From Chthonomonadaceae bacterium (GTDB taxonomy: Bacteria; Armatimonadota; Chthonomonadetes; Chthonomonadales; Chthonomonadaceae), in NCBI GenBank assembly GCA_025355115.1, contig JANXLO010000737.1:1-5115 (forward strand): a stretch of 5,115 nucleotides of DNA, read 5' to 3'. Under the pieces are notes generated by a model that searched no databases, was not told where the DNA came from, and saw nothing but the letters and a program-made list of their open reading frames with translations. Shown in pieces: positions 1-5,115 of this stretch. Position 1 is the first letter of the stretch. Every line of letters starts with the position of its first letter. The translations under genes were made by a program, and so were the position numbers.

Positions 1-119
1 ATAAAATGATGCACGGTCATACCGAACTGTTGTTTAAACAAAAATTTAAACCGGCTGAGACTGAGCCCGTTTCTTTTAACCAGTTCGGAAATGGACATTT
101 TTTGATCCGGGTTGGCCGT
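1..119 (-). other. AraC/XylS-like helix-turn-helix segment joined in frame to the DUF59 domain
   Basis: Residues about 70-108 of the frame starting at 326 include MSISELVKRNGLSLSRFKFL, followed by an FKQQFGMTV-type stretch and HHFI. This matches the pattern of the first HTH of AraC-family regulators (s-i-x-E-L-a, G-l-S-x-s-x-f-x-x-x-F-K, F-G-m-t-x-x-x-f/y-i), best known to me from Bacteroidota-style members. The second HTH would lie beyond the left edge. By hand count GC is about 42% over bases 1-120 against about 55% over 121-320, which suggests different origins. DUF59-AraC is not a domain order I know. I read this as a chimeric join, but an in-frame natural fusion is not excluded. Confidence 0.55.
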
Positions 120-326
120 GATCTCCGCCACTGCCCGCTCCGCCTGCGCCTTCAGCAGATCCTTGACGGGACAGGCGGGGGTCGTCAGCTCTACCTTGAA
201 CGCGACGCTGCCGTCGCAAATTTTGATGTCTTTAACGAAGCCAAGGGTAACGATGTCACGGTGTAAGTCAGGATCCTGAACCGAACGCAAAGCGTTCAAA
301 ATCTGCTCTTCAGTTACTGCTGCCAT
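1..326 (-). CDS. mrp: Mrp/ApbC-type Fe-S carrier, N-terminal DUF59 domain; 3' part replaced by AraC-like sequence (partial)
   Basis: The reading frame starts at ATG 326-324 and stays open to the left edge (108 complete codons, no stop). Residues 1-69 read as the MIP18/DUF59 domain found at the N-terminus of Mrp/ApbC P-loop ATPases. It has the VTEEQILNAL opening, the DPDLHRDIVTLGFV segment (18-31) and the signature TTPACP (48-53) with conserved Cys52. Mrp proteins bind and transfer Fe-S clusters in the cytoplasm. The start is supported by GGAGAG seven bases upstream. In a normal Mrp the domain would end with a short linker and then a KGGVGKS-type P-loop near residue 105-115. Here, from about residue 70, the sequence no longer resembles Mrp and instead resembles an AraC-type helix-turn-helix. 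Only the first two thirds of this frame can therefore be called mrp with confidence. A stand-alone DUF59 protein is a less likely alternative. Confidence 0.72.
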   Translation of the reverse strand, partial: MAAVTEEQILNALRSVQDPDLHRDIVTLGFVKDIKICDGSVAFKVELTTPACPVKDLLKAQAERAVAEITANPDQKMSISELVKRNGLSLSRFKFLFKQQFGMTVHHF

Positions 327-451
327 TAATTGTCTCTCCGCCGGTCAGGGCAGCACGGATTTGCCTATGCTCTCTGCCGAGTTTCTCTGCAATTTATTCT
401 CTTAGTGTACCTCTCCGCCACTCCAAATCGAACTGTCTGCCCGTGTGAAGG
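327..451 (-). promoter_or_regulatory. Leader of the Mrp/DUF59 gene with a strong ribosome binding site
   Basis: This 125-base gap separates the cyclase-STAND gene from the Mrp start. GGAGAG on the minus strand (bases 339-334) lies seven bases before the ATG at 326 and fixes that start. The nine-base string GGCGGAGAG occurs here and again at 419-411, where no start codon follows at a useful distance. A weak sigma-70-like pair, TTCGAT (432-427) and TACACT (409-404) with a 17-base spacer, is the best promoter candidate I can find, but it is a poor match at -35. No hairpin with a T-tract follows the upstream stop codon, so read-through from the cyclase gene is possible. Confidence 0.4.
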
Positions 452-3097
452 TCAAGCTATGGCCAGCGAGGCCAGGTCGTCCGGCGTTCGGTGTTGAAGA
501 GAGAGGCGAAGCTCGGTCTGCCTCTCCGCGGTAAGATTCAAACGAGCTGCCAGAGGTGTGAACTGTTCGTTGACGTAGGCGGCTTCTGGAGAACCAGCGG
601 CCTCGAAAAGAATGAGTGCGGCCATAAACAGTTTAGCTGCCCGTTCGAGCTCACCCTCCGAAACGTCGACCTCACCGATATTCGTAAGGGAACGAGCGAT
701 GCCGAGGCGATTGCCGAGGGTGCGTTCCAGCTGCAGCGCTTCCGCATAGTGGACTCGGGCGCCGGGCAGATTACCCGTCTGGAAAGTGATCGCCCCTAAA
801 TTATTGTGGACGGAAGCCATTCCGCTGAGGTCGCTGCTGGTGCTGAACAAGGCTAGCGCGGACTGAAAATGTCGGGCCGCCAACTCCAGGTCACCCCCTG
901 GATCCTGCATTTCGATCAGCGCAAGATTGTTGCGCCCGACCGCTTCACCAAGAGGCTCCCCGGCACGGGCAAATTGAGCCTGTGACTGGGTGAAATGCAG
1001 GCGAGAGGAAGTGAAATCCTTCTCCGCCAGTGCAGCCATGCCTAGCAGGTTCTCAGAATTCGCCATGCCCTCGGCGTCAGCGGACAAACTTGCCAACTCC
1101 AAGGCTTCCTGCGCCAGAGCTTTCGCGACTGCCTCATGCCCGGAATCGAGATGGATCCCTGCGCGCTCCCACAGAAGTGTTACAAGTAGTGTTGTAGAGG
1201 GATTCGTCACTGCGCGTACCGCCTCCAGGCCCGTGTCAAAACCCTGGGCAGCTTCGGCTAGCAAGCCCTGACGCTGCTTGATTTTGCCGACCGCGTACGC
1301 GATCTCGGCGATGATATGTCGATCCCCTCCCGCGCATGCCCTGTCCAGTGCCGCCCGTAAGTTGCCCGTCTCAGCGGCAAGACGAGAAAAGCCCTGTGCC
1401 TGCTCGCGGCGCTTGGAGAGTCGAAATTTTGTAGCGAGAGATCGGAAATGCTGTGCATGACGATTCATGGCATCGCAGCCGCCGTCAGCAGTCTCTGCGA
1501 GCTTTTCACACGCAAATTCCCTCAGCGATTCGAGCATCCCGTAGCGCGTAGTCTGTGAAGCGGCATCGGTCTCGGGGCGCAGCAGGGATCGCCTGGTCAA
1601 CTCCTGAACGCCCTCGAAGACGTCCTCCGCATCGCAAACCGCCTCGACATCGTCCAAGGTGAAGCCTCCTACGAAGGCGCCGAGCTGCGCGAACAGGCTT
1701 TGCTCCTCGGCCTGAAGCAGGCAGTACGACCAGTCTATGGCGGCACGGAGCGCGCGCTGGCGGGGTGGAAGATCGGGCGCCTTTGTTTGAAGCAGCCGGA
1801 AGCGTTCCTTAAGCCGCACTAGCATCTCCTGGGGTGTCATCCCGGTGATGCGCGATGCTGCGAGTTCGATGGCGAGCGGGACGCCCTCCAGTCGACGGCA
1901 CAACTCCGTGATGGCGGCGGCATTCTCGGGCCTGCGCTCGAAATCATCTCGGCGTGCACGGGCATAGTCCATGAATACCCGCTCCGCATCCGCCTGAGGC
2001 AGAGGCGGGACCTCGACGATGCGCTCGGCTCGAAGCTGTAGTGCATTTCGGGTTGTGACCAATTGTGAAACGCGAGGAGCAGACTGCAGAATCGCCTGAA
2101 CGACTTCAGCCGCATCTCGAATCTGCTCCAGGTTGTCCAGCACGAGCATGCAGTCACGCCCTCCCAGAAACTGGAGCGTCTGTTCACGGACTGAGGACTG
2201 CGCCAAGAGTGGAATGGCGAGCCCACGGGCAATGCCCGCGAACATCTCATCCGCTGAATGCACTTCCTCCAGGCCGATCCACCAGACGCCGTCTGCGAAC
2301 GCTCCAACGCACTCCTCTGCCAGGTCCAGGGCTGCACGGCTTTTGCCCATGCCCCCGAAGCCTTTCAATGTCAACAGCCTCGTTGCTCGCACTGGTGAAG
2401 CTTTCGATCCGAGGAGCAGTGCTCGCCACTCTGCAATCTGCGGCTCCCTGCCGATGATGGGAGTGAGCGGCAGGGGCAGGTTGTGCCTATCGGGCTGGAG
2501 AGTGCTGAGGGCGGGAAATTCGACGGGCAGGCCGGGAACGACCACTTGGCGCAGACGTTCTTCGCCGACCCCTTTCAGGCGATGCCGGCCGCAATCCAGG
2601 AAGGTTACAGGGTCATCCAATTGCGCTTGTGCCAGCTCCCATGTCGCGTTGGAGACGAGTATCTGATCGCCATGGCCAGCACCCATGACTCGTGCGGCAC
2701 GATTGACTGGAGGGCCGAAGTAGTCCGGGCGTCCCTGATCGAGGCCCAGAAATGGCTCGCCCGTGTGCATCCCAATCCGAACTAGCGGGCGAACGAATTC
2801 CTGCTCGGCTGCTGAGGAGTGTGAGACGAGTGCAGGCCAGCTGAATTCCCGTAGTCGGCGCTGTGCCTGTATGGCCCAATTCACGGCCTCGGATGCGTTG
2901 GCGAAGACTAGAAAGAGTGAATCGCCCGCGGTCTTTACTTCGAAGCCGTTGCAGGAAGTCGCCTCTTCGCGAAGCAGCCGAAAATGCGTCGCTCGCGTCG
3001 GCTCGAAGGCAGCGCGATAGGTCTCCGACAACTCGGACGAACCCTCTACATCGGTGAAGACCAGAGTCAACACTCCGGTGGGGGCGGAAGCAGACAT
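452..3097 (-). CDS. Class III nucleotide cyclase - NB-ARC/STAND ATPase - TPR signalling protein
   Basis: This 881-residue cytoplasmic protein has three parts. Residues about 8-190 form a class III adenylate/guanylate cyclase domain. Metal-binding Asp16 (in FTDVEGS) and Asp59 (in KTAGD), adenine-type Lys55 and Asp125 (DYFG), and transition-state Asn132 and Arg136 (NRAAR) are all present, so cAMP synthesis is plausible. Residues about 205-500 form an NB-ARC/STAND NTPase with Walker A GFGGMGKS (246-253), Walker B LVLDN with Asp321, sensor TTR (348-350), GVPLA (405-409), RQRALRAAIDWSY from 446 and FVGGF (475-479). Residues about 677-836 hold roughly four 40-residue TPR-like repeats with NNLALIE/NNLGAI/TNIGEV cores, probably a ligand- or partner-sensing surface. 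Related mycobacterial proteins (Rv0386, Rv1358 and Rv2488c type) end in a LuxR HTH; none is visible here. There are no membrane segments. An adjacent GTG at 3100 could also start translation, but GGAGA sits eight bases before the ATG and only five before the GTG. The substrate and trigger are unknown. Confidence 0.88.
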   Translation of the reverse strand: MSASAPTGVLTLVFTDVEGSSELSETYRAAFEPTRATHFRLLREEATSCNGFEVKTAGDSLFLVFANASEAVNWAIQAQRRLREFSWPALVSHSSAAEQEFVRPLVRIGMHTGEPFLGLDQGRPDYFGPPVNRAARVMGAGHGDQILVSNATWELAQAQLDDPVTFLDCGRHRLKGVGEERLRQVVVPGLPVEFPALSTLQPDRHNLPLPLTPIIGREPQIAEWRALLLGSKASPVRATRLLTLKGFGGMGKSRAALDLAEECVGAFADGVWWIGLEEVHSADEMFAGIARGLAIPLLAQSSVREQTLQFLGGRDCMLVLDNLEQIRDAAEVVQAILQSAPRVSQLVTTRNALQLRAERIVEVPPLPQADAERVFMDYARARRDDFERRPENAAAITELCRRLEGVPLAIELAASRITGMTPQEMLVRLKERFRLLQTKAPDLPPRQRALRAAIDWSYCLLQAEEQSLFAQLGAFVGGFTLDDVEAVCDAEDVFEGVQELTRRSLLRPETDAASQTTRYGMLESLREFACEKLAETADGGCDAMNRHAQHFRSLATKFRLSKRREQAQGFSRLAAETGNLRAALDRACAGGDRHIIAEIAYAVGKIKQRQGLLAEAAQGFDTGLEAVRAVTNPSTTLLVTLLWERAGIHLDSGHEAVAKALAQEALELASLSADAEGMANSENLLGMAALAEKDFTSSRLHFTQSQAQFARAGEPLGEAVGRNNLALIEMQDPGGDLELAARHFQSALALFSTSSDLSGMASVHNNLGAITFQTGNLPGARVHYAEALQLERTLGNRLGIARSLTNIGEVDVSEGELERAAKLFMAALILFEAAGSPEAAYVNEQFTPLAARLNLTAERQTELRLSLQHRTPDDLASLAIA

Positions 3098-3105
3098 CAC
3101 ATATT

Positions 3106-3110
3106 TCTCC
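3106..3110 (-). promoter_or_regulatory. Ribosome binding site deciding between tandem GTG and ATG starts
   Basis: GGAGA on the minus strand lies eight bases before ATG (3097) and five before the directly adjacent GTG (3100). The spacing favours the ATG, and the choice changes the protein by one residue only. Confidence 0.55.
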
Positions 3111-3121
3111 GCGATGCGAAT

Positions 3122-3135
3122 GCGCTGTTCAGCGC
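3122..3135 (-). other. Small perfect hairpin between surE and the cyclase gene
   Basis: GCGCT-GAAC-AGCGC on the minus strand forms a five-base-pair stem with a four-base loop inside the 63-base gap. No T-run follows, so it is not an intrinsic terminator. It could be an intercistronic processing or stability element, or chance. Confidence 0.25.
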
Positions 3136-3160
3136 CGTTCTTCCTTCAACAGTGCAGAAA

Positions 3161-3928
3161 TCAGGCCAGCTCCCATCCACGCAGGCGGTCGATCAGGACA
3201 TAGTCCGTGAGATCGAGCTGAACCGGCGTGACCGATATTCGGTTCTCTAACACAGCATGGACATCGGAGCCGGGGTCCGGAACGTCCTCGCGCAGGCTGC
3301 CTCCCTGCCAATAGTAGGGACGGCCTCCTGGATCCAACCGCTTCACTATGCGATCCACATATTCCCGTCGCCCCTGATGCGTCACAGTGACACCCAGCAG
3401 TTCCTCAGCAGGCACATTCGGGACGTTGACGTTTAGAAATGTATGTCGAGGCAACGGATCGGCAAGAAGCTGACGGGCAAGGCGGGCGATGAATTGCGCC
3501 GCAGGAAGAAAGTCGATGCTCTCTGGTGAGACGCTATCAGCCGTCACCGAGACTGCGATCGCGGGCATTCCAAGCACCGCGCCCTCGAATGCAGCTGCGA
3601 CCGTGCCGCTGTAGGTCAGGTCCCATCCAAGATTTGCCCCATTATTGATTCCCGAGACGACGAGATCGCAATTCCCCTCCATGACGATCTCTAGACCAAG
3701 AGTCACGCTGTCAGTCGGCGTCCCGCTCACCGCGTGGCCCTTCATGCCGTTCGGGAGCGTCATAGCCGTCACGCGCAGGGGTTTATGAAGCGTAATGGAG
3801 TGGCCCGCAGCGCTTCGCGGACGTTCGGGAGCCACCATGAACACGTTACCCAGATCGTCGAGAGCCCTCTTCATCGCATGAATGCCGGGCGCATAGATTC
3901 CGTCGTCGTTGGTCAGCAAAATACGCAT
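3161..3928 (-). CDS. surE: 5'/3'-nucleotidase SurE
   Basis: This is a complete 255-residue SurE, close to the usual length of about 250 residues. SurE is a cytoplasmic, metal-dependent phosphatase that removes phosphate from nucleoside 5'- or 3'-monophosphates and, in some species, from short polyphosphate; it is linked to stationary phase and stress survival. The family start MRILLTNDDGIYAPG is present with metal ligands Asp8 and Asp9. Ser39 follows in the APERPRSAAGHS segment, which matches the family APxxxxSxxGxS pattern. Asn95 lies in VSGINNGANLG, followed by the YSGTVAAAFEG block (106-116). All expected active-site residues are therefore intact. The ATG at 3928 is fixed by the conserved N-terminus, although the upstream Shine-Dalgarno is poor (AAGAGA 13 bases away). 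The cyclase-STAND gene begins 63 bases downstream on the same strand and may be co-transcribed. Upstream lies a divergent oxidoreductase gene. Confidence 0.96.
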   Translation of the reverse strand: MRILLTNDDGIYAPGIHAMKRALDDLGNVFMVAPERPRSAAGHSITLHKPLRVTAMTLPNGMKGHAVSGTPTDSVTLGLEIVMEGNCDLVVSGINNGANLGWDLTYSGTVAAAFEGAVLGMPAIAVSVTADSVSPESIDFLPAAQFIARLARQLLADPLPRHTFLNVNVPNVPAEELLGVTVTHQGRREYVDRIVKRLDPGGRPYYWQGGSLREDVPDPGSDVHAVLENRISVTPVQLDLTDYVLIDRLRGWELA

Positions 3929-4041
3929 GATCGAGTGTTAGTCTCTTTTTCTTGTTCGGCGGCAGGAGTGCCTTTCGTCAGTGTCGAAATGACGCTCACC
4001 ACACTGCCTTCATTTTGACACAAATACGGAGGAACCGCCAG
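3929..4041. promoter_or_regulatory. Divergent intergenic region between surE and the oxidoreductase gene
   Basis: This 113-base gap must hold the start signals for both surE (leftward) and the oxidoreductase (rightward). I see no good -35/-10 pair in either direction. The TTGACA at 4015-4020 is too close to the rightward Shine-Dalgarno to serve that gene as a -35. A short imperfect dyad, GTCA-N9-TGAC, surrounds bases 3978-3994 and could be an operator half-site pair, but it is too short to trust. Confidence 0.35.
4028..4032 (+). promoter_or_regulatory. Strong Shine-Dalgarno fixing the oxidoreductase start
   Basis: GGAGG lies nine bases before ATG 4042. It rules out the longer reading frame beginning at TTG 3952, whose extra 30 residues do not resemble the family. 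Confidence 0.8.
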
Positions 4042-5043
4042 ATGTCGCAGCGTCCCGTCCACATCGGGTTCATGTCTTTCGCCCATATGCATGCCGCAAG
4101 CTACGCGCATAGCGTCGCGACACGCCCGGATACCGTGCTCGTCGGCATAGCGGACATCAATCCGAGCCGCGCTCAACAGATGGCAGCCCAGTTCGGCACG
4201 AGGGCGTTCGCTGATTACGATACTTTGCTCGCTCACCCGCAGCTAGACGCTGTCGTCATCTGTTCCGAGAATGTGCGCCACCGGGAACTGACGGAGATGG
4301 CAGCGGCCGCAGGCAAGCATATCCTCTGCGAGAAGCCGCTCGCGACAACTGTCGCGGATGGAGAGGCGATGATAGCGGCATGCCGCAATGCAGGCGTGCA
4401 GTTGATGACGGCTTTCCCCTGTCGCTATTCGCCGGTCATGCAGCGCATGAAGGCGATGCTAGATAGCGGCGATGCGGGGGAGATTGTGGCCATTCGGGGG
4501 ACCAACAGGGGCAGAAATCCGGGCGGGTGGTTCATCGACAAAGCCGCATCGGGAGGCGGCGCGACTATGGATCACACCGTCCATGTCACTGATCTGATGC
4601 GCTGGATGCTCCAGGACGAGGTGAAGGAGGTCTACGCGGAGATCAGCAACGGTATCAGCCATGCCGATTTCGACGATGTGGGATTTCTCAGCCTGACGTT
4701 TCGGAACGGGGTCTTTGGCACTCTTGACGCCTCTTGGTCGCGCCCGAAATCCTTCCCGACGTGGGGCGATGTGACAGTGGAAGTTGTGACGGAAAGAGGC
4801 ACTGTATCGATGGACATGTTCGCGCAGAACCTCGTCCTCTACTCCGACAAAACCAATAGCGTCTCCTGGCACAACTGGGGCGGCAACATGGACGACGGCT
4901 TGATCGCAGCCTTCGCAAAAGCCATTGCTGAAGGCTCGCCCGTCCCGATCACCGGCGAAGACGGCCTTCGCGCCGCAGAGGTAGCCTTGGCCGCCTACCG
5001 GTCCGCCGAGATCAATCTGCCCGTCGCCTTGCCCTTCAAATAG
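4042..5043 (+). CDS. Gfo/Idh/MocA-family NAD(P)-dependent oxidoreductase
   Basis: This is a complete 333-residue protein of the usual family length. It has an N-terminal Rossmann fold (about 5-120) and a C-terminal alpha/beta domain (about 130-320). Such enzymes oxidise or reduce a hydroxyl/keto group on sugars, polyols or related compounds in the cytoplasm. Visible signatures are Asp38 at the end of beta-2 (GIADIN), which favours NAD over NADP, the CEKPLA motif with catalytic Lys98, and the GGGATMDHTVHVTDLMRW block carrying Asp177, His178, His181 and Asp184. The nucleotide-binding loop is unusual: where most members have G-x-G-x-x-G/A, this one reads IGFMSFAHMHA (8-18) with only the first glycine. 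I recognise this SFAHxHA variant as a recurring subfamily, so the protein is probably functional. No transporter, kinase or other sugar gene is in view to suggest a substrate. It stands alone in its direction and has its own strong ribosome binding site. Confidence 0.9.
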   Translation: MSQRPVHIGFMSFAHMHAASYAHSVATRPDTVLVGIADINPSRAQQMAAQFGTRAFADYDTLLAHPQLDAVVICSENVRHRELTEMAAAAGKHILCEKPLATTVADGEAMIAACRNAGVQLMTAFPCRYSPVMQRMKAMLDSGDAGEIVAIRGTNRGRNPGGWFIDKAASGGGATMDHTVHVTDLMRWMLQDEVKEVYAEISNGISHADFDDVGFLSLTFRNGVFGTLDASWSRPKSFPTWGDVTVEVVTERGTVSMDMFAQNLVLYSDKTNSVSWHNWGGNMDDGLIAAFAKAIAEGSPVPITGEDGLRAAEVALAAYRSAEINLPVALPFK

Positions 5044-5093
5044 ATCACTTAAGGGCATCTGCACTTATAGTTTTCAGATTTCGATCATCATGT

Positions 5094-5115
5094 AGCTTCA
5101 CCAAGATGTGGAGCT
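5094..5115 (+). terminator. Hairpin at the right edge, possible terminator stem
   Basis: AGCTTCAC and GTGGAGCT form an eight-base-pair stem (one G-U wobble) around a six-base loop, 50 bases after the oxidoreductase stop codon. The window ends exactly at the base of the stem, so the T-tract needed for an intrinsic terminator cannot be seen. The rest of the 72 bases after the stop hold no recognisable feature. Confidence 0.3.

Noticed and set aside
6..266. 86-codon plus-strand frame opposite the Mrp/AraC-like frame
   Set aside because: The minus-strand frame has recognisable DUF59 and HTH motifs over the same bases. The plus-strand product resembles nothing.
334..419. Direct repeat GGCGGAGAG (minus strand, at 342-334 and 419-411) as a regulatory element
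   Set aside because: The copy nearer the gene is simply the Shine-Dalgarno region. The other has no start codon after it, and a nine-base purine-rich match in GC-rich DNA is easily chance.
1837..2337. 166-codon minus-strand reading frame inside the STAND gene
   Set aside because: It overlaps the NB-ARC coding region in another frame, has no ribosome binding site that I can see, and has the Ser/Arg-rich composition of a shadow frame.
4015..4020. Consensus -35 hexamer TTGACA upstream of the oxidoreductase
   Set aside because: A matching -10 would fall at about 4038-4043, on top of the start codon and after the Shine-Dalgarno, so it cannot drive this gene as an ordinary sigma-70 promoter.
3952..4041. 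Longer N-terminus for the oxidoreductase from TTG 3952
   Set aside because: The extra 30 residues do not resemble the family, whose Rossmann fold begins just after the ATG at 4042. That ATG has a GGAGG nine bases upstream.
4459..5064. 201-codon minus-strand frame opposite the oxidoreductase
   Set aside because: It is antisense to a gene with clear family motifs, its product shows no recognisable domain, and it arises from the GC-rich codon pattern of the real gene.

Overview
The window looks like a fragment of a bacterial chromosome, probably from a metagenome. Its coding is moderately GC-rich and tightly packed, with no RNA genes, CRISPR array or insertion sequence visible. The mix of a SurE nucleotidase, an Mrp-type Fe-S factor, a large cyclase/STAND/TPR protein and a Gfo/Idh/MocA oxidoreductase would fit an Acidobacteriota-like soil bacterium. 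That assignment is a guess from general family resemblance and nothing in the sequence proves it.

Layout: three genes lie on the minus strand, in transcription order surE (3928-3161), a cyclase-STAND-TPR regulator (3097-452), and the start of an Mrp/DUF59 gene (326 to the left edge). The gaps are 63 and 125 bases, so the first two could share a transcript. The Mrp gene has its own good ribosome binding site. On the plus strand a Gfo/Idh/MocA-family oxidoreductase (4042-5043) is divergent from surE across a 113-base gap. A short hairpin closes the right edge (5094-5115).

How the genes relate: surE and mrp are housekeeping-type genes (nucleotide monophosphate hydrolysis and Fe-S cluster handling). 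The 881-residue protein is a signalling ATPase. It combines an apparently complete class III nucleotide cyclase domain, an NB-ARC/STAND switch and TPR repeats, but has no recognisable DNA-binding output domain. The oxidoreductase is probably an independent sugar or polyol metabolism gene. No common pathway is evident.

The oddest feature is at the left edge. The Mrp N-terminal domain runs normally to about residue 69, then continues in frame and without a stop into what reads as the first helix-turn-helix of an AraC-family regulator. GC content falls at the same point. This is either a chimeric assembly/amplification join or a very unusual gene fusion, and a chimera is the more likely explanation. 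I found no convincing new defence or mobile system in this window.
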